Assembly: GCA_949752735.1 (NCBI GenBank)
Contig: OX457052.1
Span: 38,732,457 to 38,796,456 of the forward strand
Source of the DNA: Lumbricus terrestris
Taxonomy: Eukaryota > Annelida > Clitellata > Crassiclitellata > Lumbricidae
Length of the DNA stretch: 64,000 nt
Direction: 5' to 3'
The notes under the pieces: model-generated
What the model saw: the letters and a program-made list of their open reading frames with translations, nothing else
What the model was told of the DNA's origin: nothing
Databases searched by the model: none
Made by a program: the position numbers and the translations under genes
Shown here: one piece after another, positions 48,661 through 62,072 of the stretch
How the letters are laid out: each line of letters begins with the position of its first letter
Position numbering within the stretch: position 1 is the stretch's first letter

Positions 48661-49264
48661 TATATTATATTAAATTGTTTTATTTATTAAATTGTTAATT
48701 TGTTTTGAAGGCTTCACAGTAGTACACAGCAAAACTTGGATTTCGATGTTTGTCAAATTATCAGTTGGACGAATTATATTTATACTGCTTAATAATCATG
48801 TGACTATAATTGTTCCATAACAATTATTGTTTATGAAGCAATCAACAATTTATCAACAACATATTTCGTACATACCAGCATGCAAGTGAATTTATGGGTT
48901 ATCAGTGATTCACAACCTTTTTTGCTTGCGACACACTAAGAAAAATCGATCATTTTTCGCGGCACACCACAATAATAACCTCTTTTTATCTGTTTGTCAC
49001 TATTATAATTTAGTAATCTTTAGAAAACAGTTTTAAAAATCAGATCATTTGAGCAGAGCTGCTTCTTTACGACGCACGCCATCGCAATCGTAAACTCCAA
49101 ATTTCTGCAGTTTTGTAGAGTTATCAATTAATGACATGTTAGAATGTTTCCCGTGGCAAACTTGCATGCAGTTCTCGCGGCAGACTACTGCGCCGCGACA
49201 CACAGGTTGGGAAATACGGATTTAAATTTAGGAATTCATGCATGCAGGCTACCCTATGTGTGTA

Positions 49265-49470
49265 TGCATATTGTATGGCCATAATCAATGCCATCAATCT
49301 TTCGGCTGAACAGAGCATTCAGAAGTCAAGTACATCCAGACTCAGATTTGGCCATCAGTGTTCAATAATGAACAAGGAAACACAAAGGGACCTAATGTTC
49401 ACTTTTGGAGCCCCTAGTCACCAGCAGAATATGATGATATCGGATGCATGTACAATAATCATACATGTAT
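49265..49470 (+). repeat. Dispersed 200-bp intergenic element, copy 3
   Basis: ATCTTTCGGCTGAACAGAGC, AGAAGTCAAGTACATCCAGA, AGCCCCTAGTCACCAGCAGA and TATCGGATGCAT. It lies upstream of gene F. Confidence 0.55.
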
Positions 49471-49779
49471 GTGTACATTAAACTTAAACAAGTCTATATA
49501 AACAATTATTTTGGGTAAACAGTCGCTAGATTATTAAGAAGTAGACCTAACTAACTTCCCTACCTAACACAAGATTATTTAAGCATAAACTTCGCCTTTA
49601 TCTACTTAAAACACTTCCTGATATGTAATGGTTAAGGTTTCTGCTCAGTGGTTTCGCCAAGCCCTTAGTTAAGTCTTTAGTTAAGTCATTAGTTAAGAGT
49701 TGTTTTTCTCGTTATATACAGAAATGTCGATTGCTTAATTTGTTTTTCTCTCTTCCTCATCATTTTTTTTATTCCTGCA

Positions 49780-49980
49780 ATTGAATGTTCTGTCATGTTT
49801 TTTCTTTTATATTTTACATGAATTATGGGTGGCCCTATTAGCGGGATTTTACATCCCTTCTGGGTCTCCCCCTCTTCACCAAATTCATGTTAATGTATTA
49901 TTCACTGCCATAATTGTATCATGTTTGTGTGTTGTTTTGGTTGAGGAAAAAATAAATAAATAAAATAAAATAAATAAATA
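49780..49980 (+). mobile_element. LINE-like 3' end with (AAATA)n tail
   Basis: GCCATAATTGTATCATGTTT, TTTTGGTTGAGGAAAAAATA and an AAATA tail. The same 3' end occurs at about 38885-38955, indicating a retroposed family. Confidence 0.55.
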
Positions 49981-50436
49981 ACTGATAATTTGCCCCATCA
50001 TTGAAATGTAATATTCGCTGTGTAACCTTCAAAACAAATCAAGTAAGAAACTTCGGAAATCGTGGTCAGAATTTGTGCGATGTTAATCCTTAAAGTGAAA
50101 GTCACAATTTGGGTGAGAATGCGTTATTGCGCAGCAAGCCATTCTCTTGTCATCTTCAGTACTGCATTTTAGTTGGCCATTCCTCAGTTACAGCCTTTCA
50201 GAAGCGTTCCCTGTGCGATAGACCCAGAGATAATTATGAGGCCGGATTTGAGGTGAGAGATAGATGAACAAAGACTTTCAGAGTGGATGACGGAGCGAAC
50301 TGATGGAGGAAGTCAATAAATTGGGATGACTTGCGTACATGCAAAGACACAACGAACGAAGACCTCAAACCGATCAGAGGATCTAAGAGGACGCAGCGAC
50401 GTGGAAGGGAGGAGCGAAGTTTGTTTGTATGTGCAC

Positions 50437-50642
50437 TTGTGGTATAGCGCCTTTTGAAGCTCTCCTACTCAGAGGCGCTCCTGATTGGAGAGCGGACACT
50501 GCATCGGAGTTTCACGCCGAAGCACTGAGCAATTACTAATGAAGGACTTACCCAAGGTCCTACACGGCGGTTTAAGGTGAATTCGAACCTGCAACCCTTC
50601 GGCTGCAAGGCAGCGAACATACCCACTACACCACCGCGCCCC
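50437..50642 (-). mobile_element. SINE-1 (tRNA-derived)
   Basis: Full length: tail GGTATAGCGCC on the left, CTCAGAGGCGCTCC and TTTCACGCCGAAGC inside, and a tRNA-like head on the right with the reverse-complement B box near 50580. Confidence 0.75.
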
Positions 50643-51280
50643 ACAATAATTATGAAGTATGAGGTCATGATATGATTGCTTGCAAGCATGTGCCCGAATC
50701 CAATTCAAGGTTTATATTTCAGTCTCAATTTGAATTTATAACATATATTATACATCGGGACAATCCGATTGAAACTGAATTAGAAACTTTGATTTGGATT
50801 CGGGTAGATGCATGTAAGCAAGCACATCTGTACGCGGGCATTCATTTGCTCATCCATGATGATCCATCCATCAATTTATTTAGCCAAGAAGTACAGGTAT
50901 AAAAAAATCGCATAAAATTAAACAAGTAGGCCTAATCTCTTGGTCACAAAAGCGAACCCAGACGGGGCTGCAGAGTCCTGCTGGTTAATGCCACCTGCAC
51001 GCTTTTTGGTGCTATAGATAGTTGGTAGGTTAATTACGATGAGCGTAATCATCTTTTGACGTCTGCAGAGTTAACATTCCATTATAAAGCATCAAATCTT
51101 AACTAAGAAAACGTACGTTCGTATTCTGAACATCACAATTATACTGCAGTTCTAAACTTATTATATCAAAAGTGGTTTAGTCACAATAATTTTTAATGCT
51201 TTTGAAAACATGATGGCAATTGGGCTTAACAATTAGAGAAACAGTCGCACATCGTGAGAAACATGTAACGAGAGAGGGGG

Positions 51281-51834
<554 letters not shown>

Positions 51835-52049
51835 GGTAAGACGGTCTTCATTACAGACGTCGGTCTTCTTGCTTTCATTCGCAAGAACTACAACTAGGCC
51901 CCTATGCAGATTCGAACCTTTTCCGTGGTGGTCCCTAGTGGTCTGTAATTCCCTCCCACACACACACACACACAGGAGCTAGGTCTGCTTCCTGGAGCTT
52001 CTACTTAAGCTATTTTATTCAATTCTAAATCGTACTTTTCTCTGTGCTA

Positions 52050-52130
52050 GAGTCGGGAGCGCCTCTGAATACTCGGGAAGTGGTCCTGTTGCACAGGCGC
52101 TATAGAAATTCTTAAATGAATGAATGAATA
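52050..52130 (+). mobile_element. SINE-1/LINE tail fragment
   Basis: GTGCTAGAGTCGGGAGCGCC through GGCGCTATAGAAATTC and then ATGA repeats. This shows the 3' end of the family in forward orientation, in the 5' UTR intron of gene F. Confidence 0.55.
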
Positions 52131-52492
52131 AGTGAATCGCGTGTTCGGCAGCCATTCGGCTAATTGCAGCTGATCGCCTTCCAACTCGGGCTTCAGCTCC
52201 TCATCATCAAGAATAGCCTTGCTCTATTTAATACCAAATATTGCTGTTTAGGGTTTGATAAATTTAGGTAAATAATCAAACGTGTGTTCTGTAATTTCAA
52301 TTTTATGTAATTTATCTAAAGTCTAGTTACATGGAGCATATGATAGGCTTATAATCATGGTGACCACAAACTTGCCTTTATGGCCATTGAAAGGAGCCTT
52401 GATGACCAACTGAAAAGACTTGTAAATGGTCGGATAATGAATATCCAGTATGTAAGCTTATATGCCTTGCATTAAAAAAATTAATTTGCTAC

Positions 52493-52837
52493 CAGGGCTT
52501 TTTAACGTGCAACTCTACACAAAATGTGCAGTTGTAAATGACTTTGTGAAGTTGCAAATGCAGTGAAAATCATAAGAAAACGGTAATTGAAGCTAATTTA
52601 CCACGGAGGACCGGAATGGAAGGAAAAGGGGTTGTCCAGTTAGAAAAATACGCAGAAAGGCTAAATTTTAAGTGGATGAGAAAAAAGGTCATCAGATTCT
52701 ATCGCCGGTGAATTGTGACTTTTGGGAAAAATTTTGACAGGCGACAAAAAACAGGTCGTCGGAAATTTTGGCCGCCAAAGCCACATTAGATTAAATTGTT
52801 GGTTGTGCAGTTCTAAAAAGTTCTTTAAAAAGTCCTG
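52493..52837. mobile_element. hAT-like element related to 33314-33509
   Basis: CAGGGCTTTTTAACGTGC on the left and TTCTTTAAAAAGTCCTG on the right. The interior TTTACCACGGAGGA and GTTGTCCAGTT blocks match the shorter copy in inverse order. Target duplication unclear. Confidence 0.5.
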
Positions 52838-53417
52838 TCTGTTAGATTGAAACTGGAACTCCACCTCAAGATTTCAATAGGCCTATACGAACATAAATAA
52901 ATAAGACTATATGAATTAATGTGAAAAATGGATGAATAGATAGGACTTCAAGTTAAAGCTTAAGCAAGTAGTCAGATAAGCAAATAATATGCAAAATATG
53001 GAAGTTAATAGAAAAGAAACAAAATTTTGAAAGATGGATTTTTAAAAAAGTATTCGCTAGATGGGTTGCAAAAATAAATTGATAGCTAGACAAAAATAAC
53101 GAAAAGTAAGATAAGATAAGATAAGAATACTCCTTAATTCACCAATTTCTAACCGCATTTTGGTTTTCACACGTGGTACAACTGTAAGGAGCATGAACTG
53201 ATGAACTGCTATTAAAATGCTGCGTGGTAATAATAATTAGTAGCTTCATTTTAAATGCGTCAATGGTCATTGCAGTCAGAACATGTCGTGAGACCACTGG
53301 AATAGCCTATATAAGTTTCATGAAGTTACACAGTGTTTCAAATTACGAATGTAGGCTTATGTGCCATTTCTGTTATAGTTTCCGTCTGTCGTGTGTCTCC
53401 TTATGAACGTGGAGACA

Positions 53418-56400
53418 ATGTCGGTCATCAGAGCCATCCTCCCAATGACCTGCAGCGTCTTCCTCGTTGTCTTGGTTCTGAGAGGTGTCTCGGCACAGAT
53501 GAACCTTGACCTTTCACCTGGTAAGTCAACGCAGATCGCTTTTCTGTCTTACGTATCAACACACAGGTAAGAACGATTGTTCTTATGCACATAATTATGA
53601 CCATGCATTATGCATAGATCTAATAGTCATATCCTATTTTATATTCATCTTCCTCCACTTGTCGTTATTTTTGTCTAGCGATAAAAATATTGTTTTTTGC
53701 AACCCATCTAGCGAATACGCTTTTTAAATCCATCTTTGAAATTTGTTTCTTTTCGATTAACTTCCGTTTTTGCATATTATTTGATTATCTGTCTACTTAC
53801 TTAAGCTTTAACGTATAGTCCTATCTATTCATTCATTTTTAACATTTATTCATATTTATTCTTATAGCCTATTTAGGCTATTTATTTTCGGATATTGAAA
53901 TCTTGAATGAATATTTAGGCCTAGACTCTTCATGTAGCCTATTAATTTTCTCTCTCTTGACTTGTCGAAAACTTGGAACCTTGCGGTGCAATTTTAAAAA
54001 CGATTCTTTTAGATAAATAAGTGAGAAGTAGGTGAGGGAGGAATATTTTGTGAGTTTATTTCTGTGGGTGCTATCGAAAGAAGTTCAAAGACAATAATTT
54101 GAAGTTGAAACTTTGAGTATCAAGCAGGGCTGTTCACGAGGGTATACGCGGGTATACAGCGTGTAGGCCTACTCAGCTCCGTCGAAAAACGGCATCGTAT
54201 ACTCACCTCCCGAAAACCAGGGTATACGTGGTAAAATGCAGGTACATGGGAAAACGCAAGTAAATGAGGGTGCATGACTTTAAAAAAGGTCATCAGTTTC
54301 TTCGGGCGAGAAATTGATGAACTTTTTCTGAAGATATTTTCCGGCAGGTTCTTCGGACGGGAAATTGATGAATTTTTCTGAAGGTCATCAGAAATTTCGG
54401 GCCCGAAAAAGGTCGTTTTTCTCCCGGTCAGCGTGTAGGCCTACTCACCTCAAAATTTACCAGTAGGGGTAAGTGGTGCAAAAGTGGCAGGATAGGGTAA
54501 GAGTGGCATCCCCACTCTCCAAGTATGTACTTATTTTCTGAAACCTTTACCTAGTGCGAACATAGACTATCATTAAGTGTTACGTTTTCATAAGCCGAGA
54601 GTTTCCAAGAGTTGAATGGTAAAAATTTTATATAATTTTTTCGATTTTTCGCGTTATTTGCAACTCTCGTGATTATCACAAATATGCTGCTCACTTTCAG
54701 TATTAGGATCGCACTTGTTAAAGTTTTATTTTGTATTATGCAGGAATGTGTGTTCTTTGAAATGCTAGAAATTTTAAGAAATTAGGCAACGCAATAATGT
54801 AGATAGATATTCGTAATTATAAGCACCCAAATCGGGGCAAAAGTAGCATTGTATGCCACTTTTACCCCCGTTTTACGTGCCACTATTGCCCCATCACTGA
54901 CACTTTTGCCCCAGCGGTATGGCACTTTTGCCCCAGCGGTATGCCAGTTCTGCCCCAGCGGTATGCCAGTTTTGCCCACAGGTATCCTACCAGTATATTA
55001 GTTTATTAATTGGTTGGCACTTTTGGCATTGTACATAATGTACTATGTGATTAAACGTTATAATTATATAAGCCTAAGACTCAGCGAGAAAGTCACACTG
55101 ACGAAGTATTGTGCCATTCCATAAAAATGGTGTCTAGTGGAGATTTTTCGAAATGCCAGGCAATGATCAAGCATGGAATTTCAAGCTATTGACCTACGCC
55201 ATTGGAATCCTGGCTTTGTGCATGCCTATACCTATTGAGTCTATTGACGTTTCAATAAAGCGTCGGGACATGTCTGTGACTTGGAGATCTACTAGACCAG
55301 TTCAGGATGAAGTGAAGAATGCATCCAACGTTAGGTTGGAATCGGCCAATAACACAGAACGATCAGACAAACAAAAAGTGAAGAAACTTCAACAGAATAT
55401 TCATTCATTAAATGCATTTGTATAGCACCTCTTCAAGGAGATTACTCATAGGTGCACCCAACCTCAGCAAGGCCAAATAAAACTGTCTCAAGAAGCCTGA
55501 GAATGACTTTTAGAAAGGGACTTACAAAGCACTTATAAGTAAGAGGAAGGCCATTCCAGGTTGATGCGTATAGTGGAAGTAGGCCACGAGCAAAGGGGAA
55601 CCGAGAACAGACTCTTCAGTTGAACGATGGAGCGGAAGTGGCGAGCACTAAGAGTAGGGTCACAGAGCTCTCAAAGGTAGGAAGGAGCAAGGCCTAGCAG
55701 GCAGTGCCAGACTAGGGTAGAGAATCACTAGAGATCATATTCTCTATTTGCTACTTGACAGGAAACTATAGTTGAGAACGTCAAGCATATAGCTGTAGAT
55801 AATGGCTGAATTTGGGTATGGGGCCAATATGGCGGGCTGCAAAGAGCAGGACGCGATCAAGGCAACTCAGACAGGCACTCTTCCGTGCTCAACCATCGTG
55901 CTGCCTTAGGCAAGCATAGAAAGAGCAACAGTAGTCAAGTCTGGTGGTAATGAAAGAATGGACATGGGTAGCAGCAACAGTAGGAGTAAGCGAGCGAGCG
56001 AGCAACAGTGCGTAGTTGACGCAGTTGATAATAACAGACACGGCTGAGTGAGTGAATGTGTGGAGCAAAAGTGAACTCTTGGTCCAGAGCAACACCAAAG
56101 TCACGGACTTTGGTTGAGAAGACAATCATAATCAGGAAAGGCAGCACCAATAGCCCATATTATACAGTAGCAACTTTAAAACAGGACACGAAAGTGAAAA
56201 GGTTCCAAAAGCTTATGATGAAAAGAAAACTTGGAACATCACCAGAATTCAAAGAATCAATGCAAAGCTCAAATCGTCCCGGAAAACCAGAGTTCCGTGC
56301 TCAACCAGCGTGCTGTCTTGGGGAACCTACGAGCACTAACAACTGAGAAGTCAAAACACAAGATAGTGCAATCAATGTTAAGGTAGCACCTGCCTTTGAA

Positions 56401-59400
56401 AAGGTCGTATAAGAGTATCAACCGCCCATATTTTCCTTAGACGAAATTGAGATAAGTGATGAGAGAGAAAGAGAGAAACTGCTCCTGTCTGGTCCTTCTA
56501 GGAAATATATACATGATAGGCTACCAATGGGGCTTAGCCCATCTTCACCTATGAGGACATTCAGAACCGTGCTGCCACAGACTCCCAGCCTATGCTCAAT
56601 GATTGCTCATCTGCGAAGAAATTCAGTTAATGATACCGCTGATACTCAGCATATCCTCATCTGTGAGAAATTCAGGCAAGTACAGCAGCGTTTAGGAATA
56701 AAGTGGCTTCATGTAAAGGCTTGACGTCTAGTTCTCTTGTTCAGAAAAGTCATCGCCAGGTTCGTCTGCCTACTGCTGCTGGCAAGCGTAAAAAAGGAGC
56801 GAATATCTAGCAATGCCGCATGAAGTCAAGTGCGTGCAAAGCAAGTCTATAGAGGAAAACGTGCATAAAATGGAGCAAAGAGGGGGGCTACCTTCTGCGA
56901 TGGCAGGTACCTGAAAATGGAATGACAATGGAAGCCGAGAAATAGAAAATGCATTTAAAACACAGACAATTGTAAAGTCACAATAGACTTATTTCTTGTG
57001 TGCTTTTGTCTTTGTTGTTTACTGACTAAAACTTTTGTCTAAATGTCAGAAAATATTTAGCATTGTTGTGATTTTTGTGATTCAAGTTTAATACAGAGTG
57101 CCAATTCTGTAGATTGCTTAGCAAAACCGGTAGCCTACTTGAGGGATTTCAGGGAAGGTATCTTCTCATCACACTATGCATTGCTGTGTGCAATAGTCTG
57201 ATTTAATATGAAAAGCATAAATTCCTGCTTATTGTAATTGGTGAAAATTGGTGAAAACGAAGCCTATGTCTCTGGGGGTACGAAGGGCATGCCAGTCTTG
57301 CCCTCAACAAGGGGTAAAAGTGGCATGATACTCATGCCCCACATGGTGGGGCAAGAGTGGCCTTTTGGGTGCCTCCAGTGCCCTCCACCTCAAGCCAGAT
57401 TTTGAAGAAGAAATCGTATCCAGTAGCAATTTAAGGAATTTTATGGATGCACCGATGATCTACCTACACTACAAAACAAATTTCATCTTGATATGTTTAA
57501 TATTGCATATTTTATTCCACATTTTGTGACTTTATGCCACTCTTGCCCCCACCTCCCCTACACCCCTGGTATCAAGACAATCGCTTGAAGACAATCGCTG
57601 GAAGACAACTGAGTGTCCTACTAATTTGTCATATCAGCCCCTCTTCCTGCGGGACTATCCATGGCAAAGATCATTGGTGTCGTTCTTTTTTCAGACTTTG
57701 GACTGACTCTAAAAGGCCCGACACAAGTCATTATGAAGCAATACATTGTCCGCAAATACGACTGTATCTCCTTTATTCAATTACTTATTTACTATTTTTA
57801 TTACAATTTCTGTCGTTATCTGTAGCGAGTGAAATTGACTCGATGGAGGACATTGAAGAACTGATTCGAAAGGTGCAGCTCCTATTGGATACGGATCTTG
57901 AAAATATATTCCCTGAGGGAACTGTACCGCATGATGACGAGGATGTTGAGAATAATTTTGCGGCTGATGAAGATGATGGTGAGAATGACGTTAGAGTGAG
58001 AGAAGATGACAGTGAGAATGACGTTGGAGTGAGAGAATATGACGGTGAGAATGACGTTGGAGTGAGAGAATATGACGGTGAGAATGATGTTGGAGTGGGT
58101 GAAGATGGCGGTGAGAAAGACGTCGCTGGGATACCGAACGGATGCGGTTGTTCAAACTACCGATGCTACTGTTGCAAGCGCATTCGTATGCGCAGATACG
58201 GATTCGACAAATATTGTGAGTAGCCTATATATAAAAGATGCAGGGTCGGATTAAGGCATGTTCAACATGTTCGGCCAAACAGGGGCCCTCACACTTTAGG
58301 GGGCCACACATGGAGAAAAAGTTTCGGAAATTTAGTTTAATTTGGACAAAACGACTAAAAAAGTCATACACTTTTTGGGAGGGGAATGATCGGTGTATTC
58401 TAAGAAAATAGTGACAAAGCAATTTTAAAAAAAAGGTCGTCAGAATTTTGGGATTTTGGAGATCCGCACGCAAAATATTCCCCGAATAGGGCCCCACATT
58501 TCTTAATCCGGCTCTGGAAAGATGAGAGTAAAATAATAAAAGATTTAGTAAACCGAAAAACGTATTAGGCCTAACTGAAACTGTGTATCGGTCTCTGGCA
58601 TTGTTATTGGTTCAATGCAATCTAAATGTAGACCTAGGGATATTCGAGTCTGTTAGGAGATCTTCTTAATTCTTATCCGGTGTTCGGCTTATCAAATCTT
58701 ATGCTGGCATATTTTGCCTTTGGCTGACATAAACTATAATCTTCGGTAGGAATAATTTAATATGTTGTTGCGATGATCGAATGTTTTCCCTCACTCGTGT
58801 GGTCACAGGTTGCATCAGCCTGAATTTCCATCCACGCATCTACGGAATTCGGATTACCGTAACCATGGGAAGGCGCACGTTATTCAGAAAGGAGATATCA
58901 GGTATTTCAGGACTACCCTACTGCACTGTACTAGGCTACAAGACACGCTCATGAAGCACATTTATGATATTCTAATCTTATCTAATCTAATTATCATCTG
59001 CTCTAATTAGTTTTAAAGACTTCTTTGACGCCGTTATCATGATACCGAACGCATGTTTTGTAACAATCGCCATAATATTGTAGTCGTGAACATGTTTTGG
59101 CAAATTATAGGTCCCTTGTAGCGGGATCACTCCCTTTAGGAAACCTATTCCTCCCTTGCATGCGCAGTAATAACCTTAATTTATCATCATAATAAGACTA
59201 GTCGTAGTTCCTATTGATGATGATGATGGTGCTCTGCCCGAAGGCAGGTTCGTTGACTTTTACGCCCCTTGGGATGAGATAAGTGAGGTGGTTTCCCGTT
59301 GCCTTCCCCACAGACAATGATGGGTAAGCAACTTGCCCAAGGTCGCTCCGCAGCAGCTTACGCCACCGCGTCCCACACGTGCTAGCCCGAGATATCTAAA

Positions 59401-60542
59401 TCTCTGAGTGTCAACTCCCAGCCCGGGGCTTGAACCGCAGTAAGTTGTGACCAACAGACAATGCCGCTCTCGCTTACCGATGTAGCTAACTAGGCTATCA
59501 GTTCCTATTATAAACTGCGATTAGTCAATGCATTCACCTATTGTGAACTTGCCTATTGTATGTCTACTTGGGAACAATAGGCAATTTGAATTGAATAGAG
59601 TTGAATAAAAACTATAGAATTTACTCAGCACCAATATAGAGCCAGCCAGGAGATTGATAGGGTCACAGTAACGTGCGCATCTGACTATTTATACAGCGCT
59701 AGTTTTAAACCTTAGTGATGAAGCCGAAAACGATTCTTACAGTTATCGTGGTTTTATGGTTCTAAGTGTGACAGCCTACCCTGCATCAATTACACGCGAA
59801 GGGCAGTAAATAACAGATGCAAAGGACTAATTAGGATGTTCACACACGAGCCGTTTAAATGTGGCTCTCGAACCAAAATCATCAACCAAAATCAATAGAA
59901 ACTATCAGCATCTTTACTTAAGCACTAATTTATTTTTTAAACTTTGCTGCTTTGATGCTTCATTTGATCTCATATGTTGCTCTGGTTGTTGCCGAATAAA
60001 TGAATTGAATTGAAATGACTTCCTATTATTCTGTTCTTCCATAAACACAGCCCTTAATAGTCAATTTCCACGTCTGGCCAATCCTGATCATTATTTTGTC
60101 TCCTGCCTGAATAATCACACAAAATGTCAGTCATGATTCTTACAATGGTGATTCTTTTTCTCATAAAAATTTAATATCGATGATTTGCTGTAATTTCATT
60201 GCGACTTTGGTTGCAGCAAGAAATCCTCCAGCGATTTGCTTTGGAGTTCCCTACGTGAAGGTCGGTGTTCGTGCTTGCATCCAGTTCAACAACCTGAGCA
60301 TCCGTGGAAGAAGAGTCAGTGGATGTTACAGTTTCCTGATTCGCTTGTTCCGCTTTACCATTCTAAAGGTCAAACTCGGTTGCTTCCGCTTCAACGCCCA
60401 AAACGTCACCCAGCAAATCGGTGAGGTGGAGTTTCCGTTTCTCGATGAACCAGGGTCCCCAGTGGAAGGTCCTGAACCAATCTACCTGGGCGAAATTCTG
60501 ATGGACATCATCAAGTCTGGCGATCATAAGAAGAGGATTTAA
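53418..60542 (+). CDS. Gene F: secreted acidic Cys-rich protein with an 11-residue tandem repeat (4 coding exons)
   Basis: Coding exons are 53418-53520, 57826-58215, 58809-58901 and 60217-60542 (912 nt, 303 residues), all phase 1. The signal peptide is residues 1-26, ending GVSA. Exon 2 is the longest of the cluster at 390 nt: after an amphipathic segment (DSMEDIEELIRKVQLLLD) and an acidic run, residues 84-136 are four full and one partial copy of a YDGENDVGVRE-type unit. Cysteines are at 141, 143, 148, 150, 151 (CGCSNYRCYCC), 165-166 (the pair made at the exon 2/3 junction), 203, 216, 232 and about 250 (LGCF). The frame is open upstream of exon 2, but acceptor tgtag at 57825 aligns with all paralogs. 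The extended C-terminus (PIYLGEILM...) matches gene E. Intron 1 contains a 3.1-kb TA-flanked element. Confidence 0.82.
54476..57558. mobile_element. 3.1-kb TA-flanked TIR element, pogo-like ends
   Basis: GGGGTAAGTGGTGCAAAAGT on the left and TGCCACTCTTGCCCCCACCTCCCC on the right are imperfect inverted repeats flanked by TA. Subterminal ACTTTTGCCCCAGCGGTATG units repeat in tandem at about 54886-54985. The inside holds a short unassigned frame (55153-55425) and an inserted LINE fragment. No intact transposase was recognised, so the superfamily is uncertain. Confidence 0.65.
55430..56140 (-). mobile_element. CR1/L2-like LINE reverse transcriptase C-terminus
   Basis: Minus-strand broken frames read DFGVALDQEFTFAPHIHS, YYQLRQLRTVARSL, then FITTRLDYCCSFYACL and LGLAPSYL-type text, ending in the shared tail (ACCTATGAGTAATCTCCTTG and ATGA repeats). 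These are typical of the thumb region of CR1/L2 LINE polymerases. It has multiple frameshifts and is nested in the TIR element. Confidence 0.8.
57972..58130 (+). repeat. In-frame 33-bp tandem repeat in gene F exon 2
   Basis: The units begin at 57972, 58005, 58038, 58071 and 58104 (the last partial). Each encodes (D/Y)DGENDVGVRE with few changes. The repeat keeps frame and charge. Confidence 0.9.
58241..58515. mobile_element. hAT-like MITE, GGCCGGATTAAG family
   Basis: The ends CAGGGTCGGATTAAG and CTTAATCCGGCTCTG are inverted. The flanks AAAAGATG and GAAAGATG match at 7 of 8 bases. It starts only 25 bp after the gene F exon 2 donor. Confidence 0.75.
59214..59490 (-). mobile_element. SINE-2 (tRNA-derived)
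   Basis: A reverse-oriented copy of the element at 11068-11391: ATC tail on the left, GCCTTCCCCACAGACAATGA and CAACTTGCCCAAGGTCGC inside, and a head with the B-box-like GGTTCAAGCCCCG on the minus strand. It lies in intron 3 of gene F. Confidence 0.75.
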
Positions 60543-61818
60543 CAGACCCCAACGTATTAGCCTGTTTAATTCGCTTTCAGAACTTATCTGTAGTTTTAGA
60601 TGTTTCATATACAGTTACTCTGATTCTCCAAGTAGGGCTTTCATTATCTAACCATGGGGACGAAAACCTTACATATGGTCGAAATATAGACCGAGGTGCT
60701 TCTCTGATTCTCTGACTATTATCGCATTCATTGTTGTTGCACCCATTTAGGCAGCATGATGTCATGAATTGGTGAATTTTCAGGTTCATCGCACAGTGTG
60801 TTTCGGTGCTCAATTTCAGATGCGCAGTTTGATATTAGATTTGCCCTCAAAAAACGCCTTAACTAATGGGATGTATAATTATTATGCGAATTCGTGTGTT
60901 ATTGAAATTTCCGATTCATTTCAGTTTGTAAAAACAGAAGTTCGGTAAAAACAAAAACCCGAAAACTGTAATGCAACTTTTTTTAAATAGTTCTCGAGAC
61001 TTTACTTAGGTTAGCATGTCCAGTAGTTTCATTGCTATTCTAGTGGTCCCAGTAGTGATCCATTTCTACATCAGTTAAAACTTGGATAGGATAATGACTG
61101 TCAATGTCACAATGGCACACACTGAGAGGTATGGTTGAATTTAGTGTAGTGGGTGAAGGTCAGATCTTCTAGGCCGTCCTCTGTTCGATTTCAAGCTGAT
61201 AAGACTACAGACTAATAAGAACTTCGTGAATTATTGTCCACAGATAGCGTCTACAGCAATATCAATAGTGGTCTTGCTAGTGCAACCGTACTTGCAGTGG
61301 AAATGGTGTTTCGGTAGTTTTAGATTAGTTGGAATGTAACTGTTAGTAATAGTTATTGAGAGGATATTATCAGAGATTGGTTTTTTTGGTGTATGAATAG
61401 TGACGAAGACTGAGGTTTTGATCACGGAGATTACTGAAGATTTCGGTTCAAACGTGCAGACTGATAAGGAAAATGAACAAATGGGATAGGCCTATTATTT
61501 TCACATTATTTAACTTCGTTGTGTCGAAGTTAATGCGGAGTTGTCTGAAAAGATGTCTCAAAGAGTTTCATGCAGATGGCCTTTCTTCTCTAATAACTTA
61601 TCCTTTATTACATTAGCTCATCTTAAGCTACATTGACAGCTTAGTCAAGCGTTCCTGAGGGAACTCTGCAATGCCAGTCATTGTTTCAATATAATCTTGG
61701 ACTGCTACTCTGTGTAGACCTAGGCTTGTGTAATCGATTGCATCTTGCTTTCGTATATTTCATTTTTCTACTATAGTAGAAACTCTCGCAGGATCGTGAA
61801 TTTGTACTTGGATTTGCA

Positions 61819-61824
61819 AATAAA
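61819..61824 (+). terminator. Poly(A) signal of gene F
   Basis: AATAAA in TTGGATTTGCAAATAAAAAT, the same context as genes A and B, about 1.28 kb after the stop. Confidence 0.65.
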
Positions 61825-62072
61825 AATATCGCTTGAATAAAGTCGTTCTTGTGGTTCAATTGACTCGAGACCAAAAGAATTCGCCTGCATTATAATAATT
61901 CATCATGACGTCATGTAGAAGTGACTTAAGCAACGAAGTGACAGAATTAATTGTGAGAAGTAAAGATTTACTGACAGACCCGAAATATTGTGGTAGCCTT
62001 CTGAAGATTTCTCAAACTGAACTCAAATATTCTAAACTCAGATTTTGTTTGCCAGTAAAAGCAGTCAATTTC

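Noticed and set aside
55153..55425. 90-residue frame as a host gene
   Set aside because: It lies within a TA-flanked element, has no paralog or splice context here, and is most likely element-derived.
57534..57825. Upstream part of the long open frame ending at 58223 as coding sequence
   Set aside because: It has no signal peptide and lies across the end of a TIR element. The acceptor at 57825 aligns with the exon 2 start of all paralogs and restores the signal peptide from 53418.
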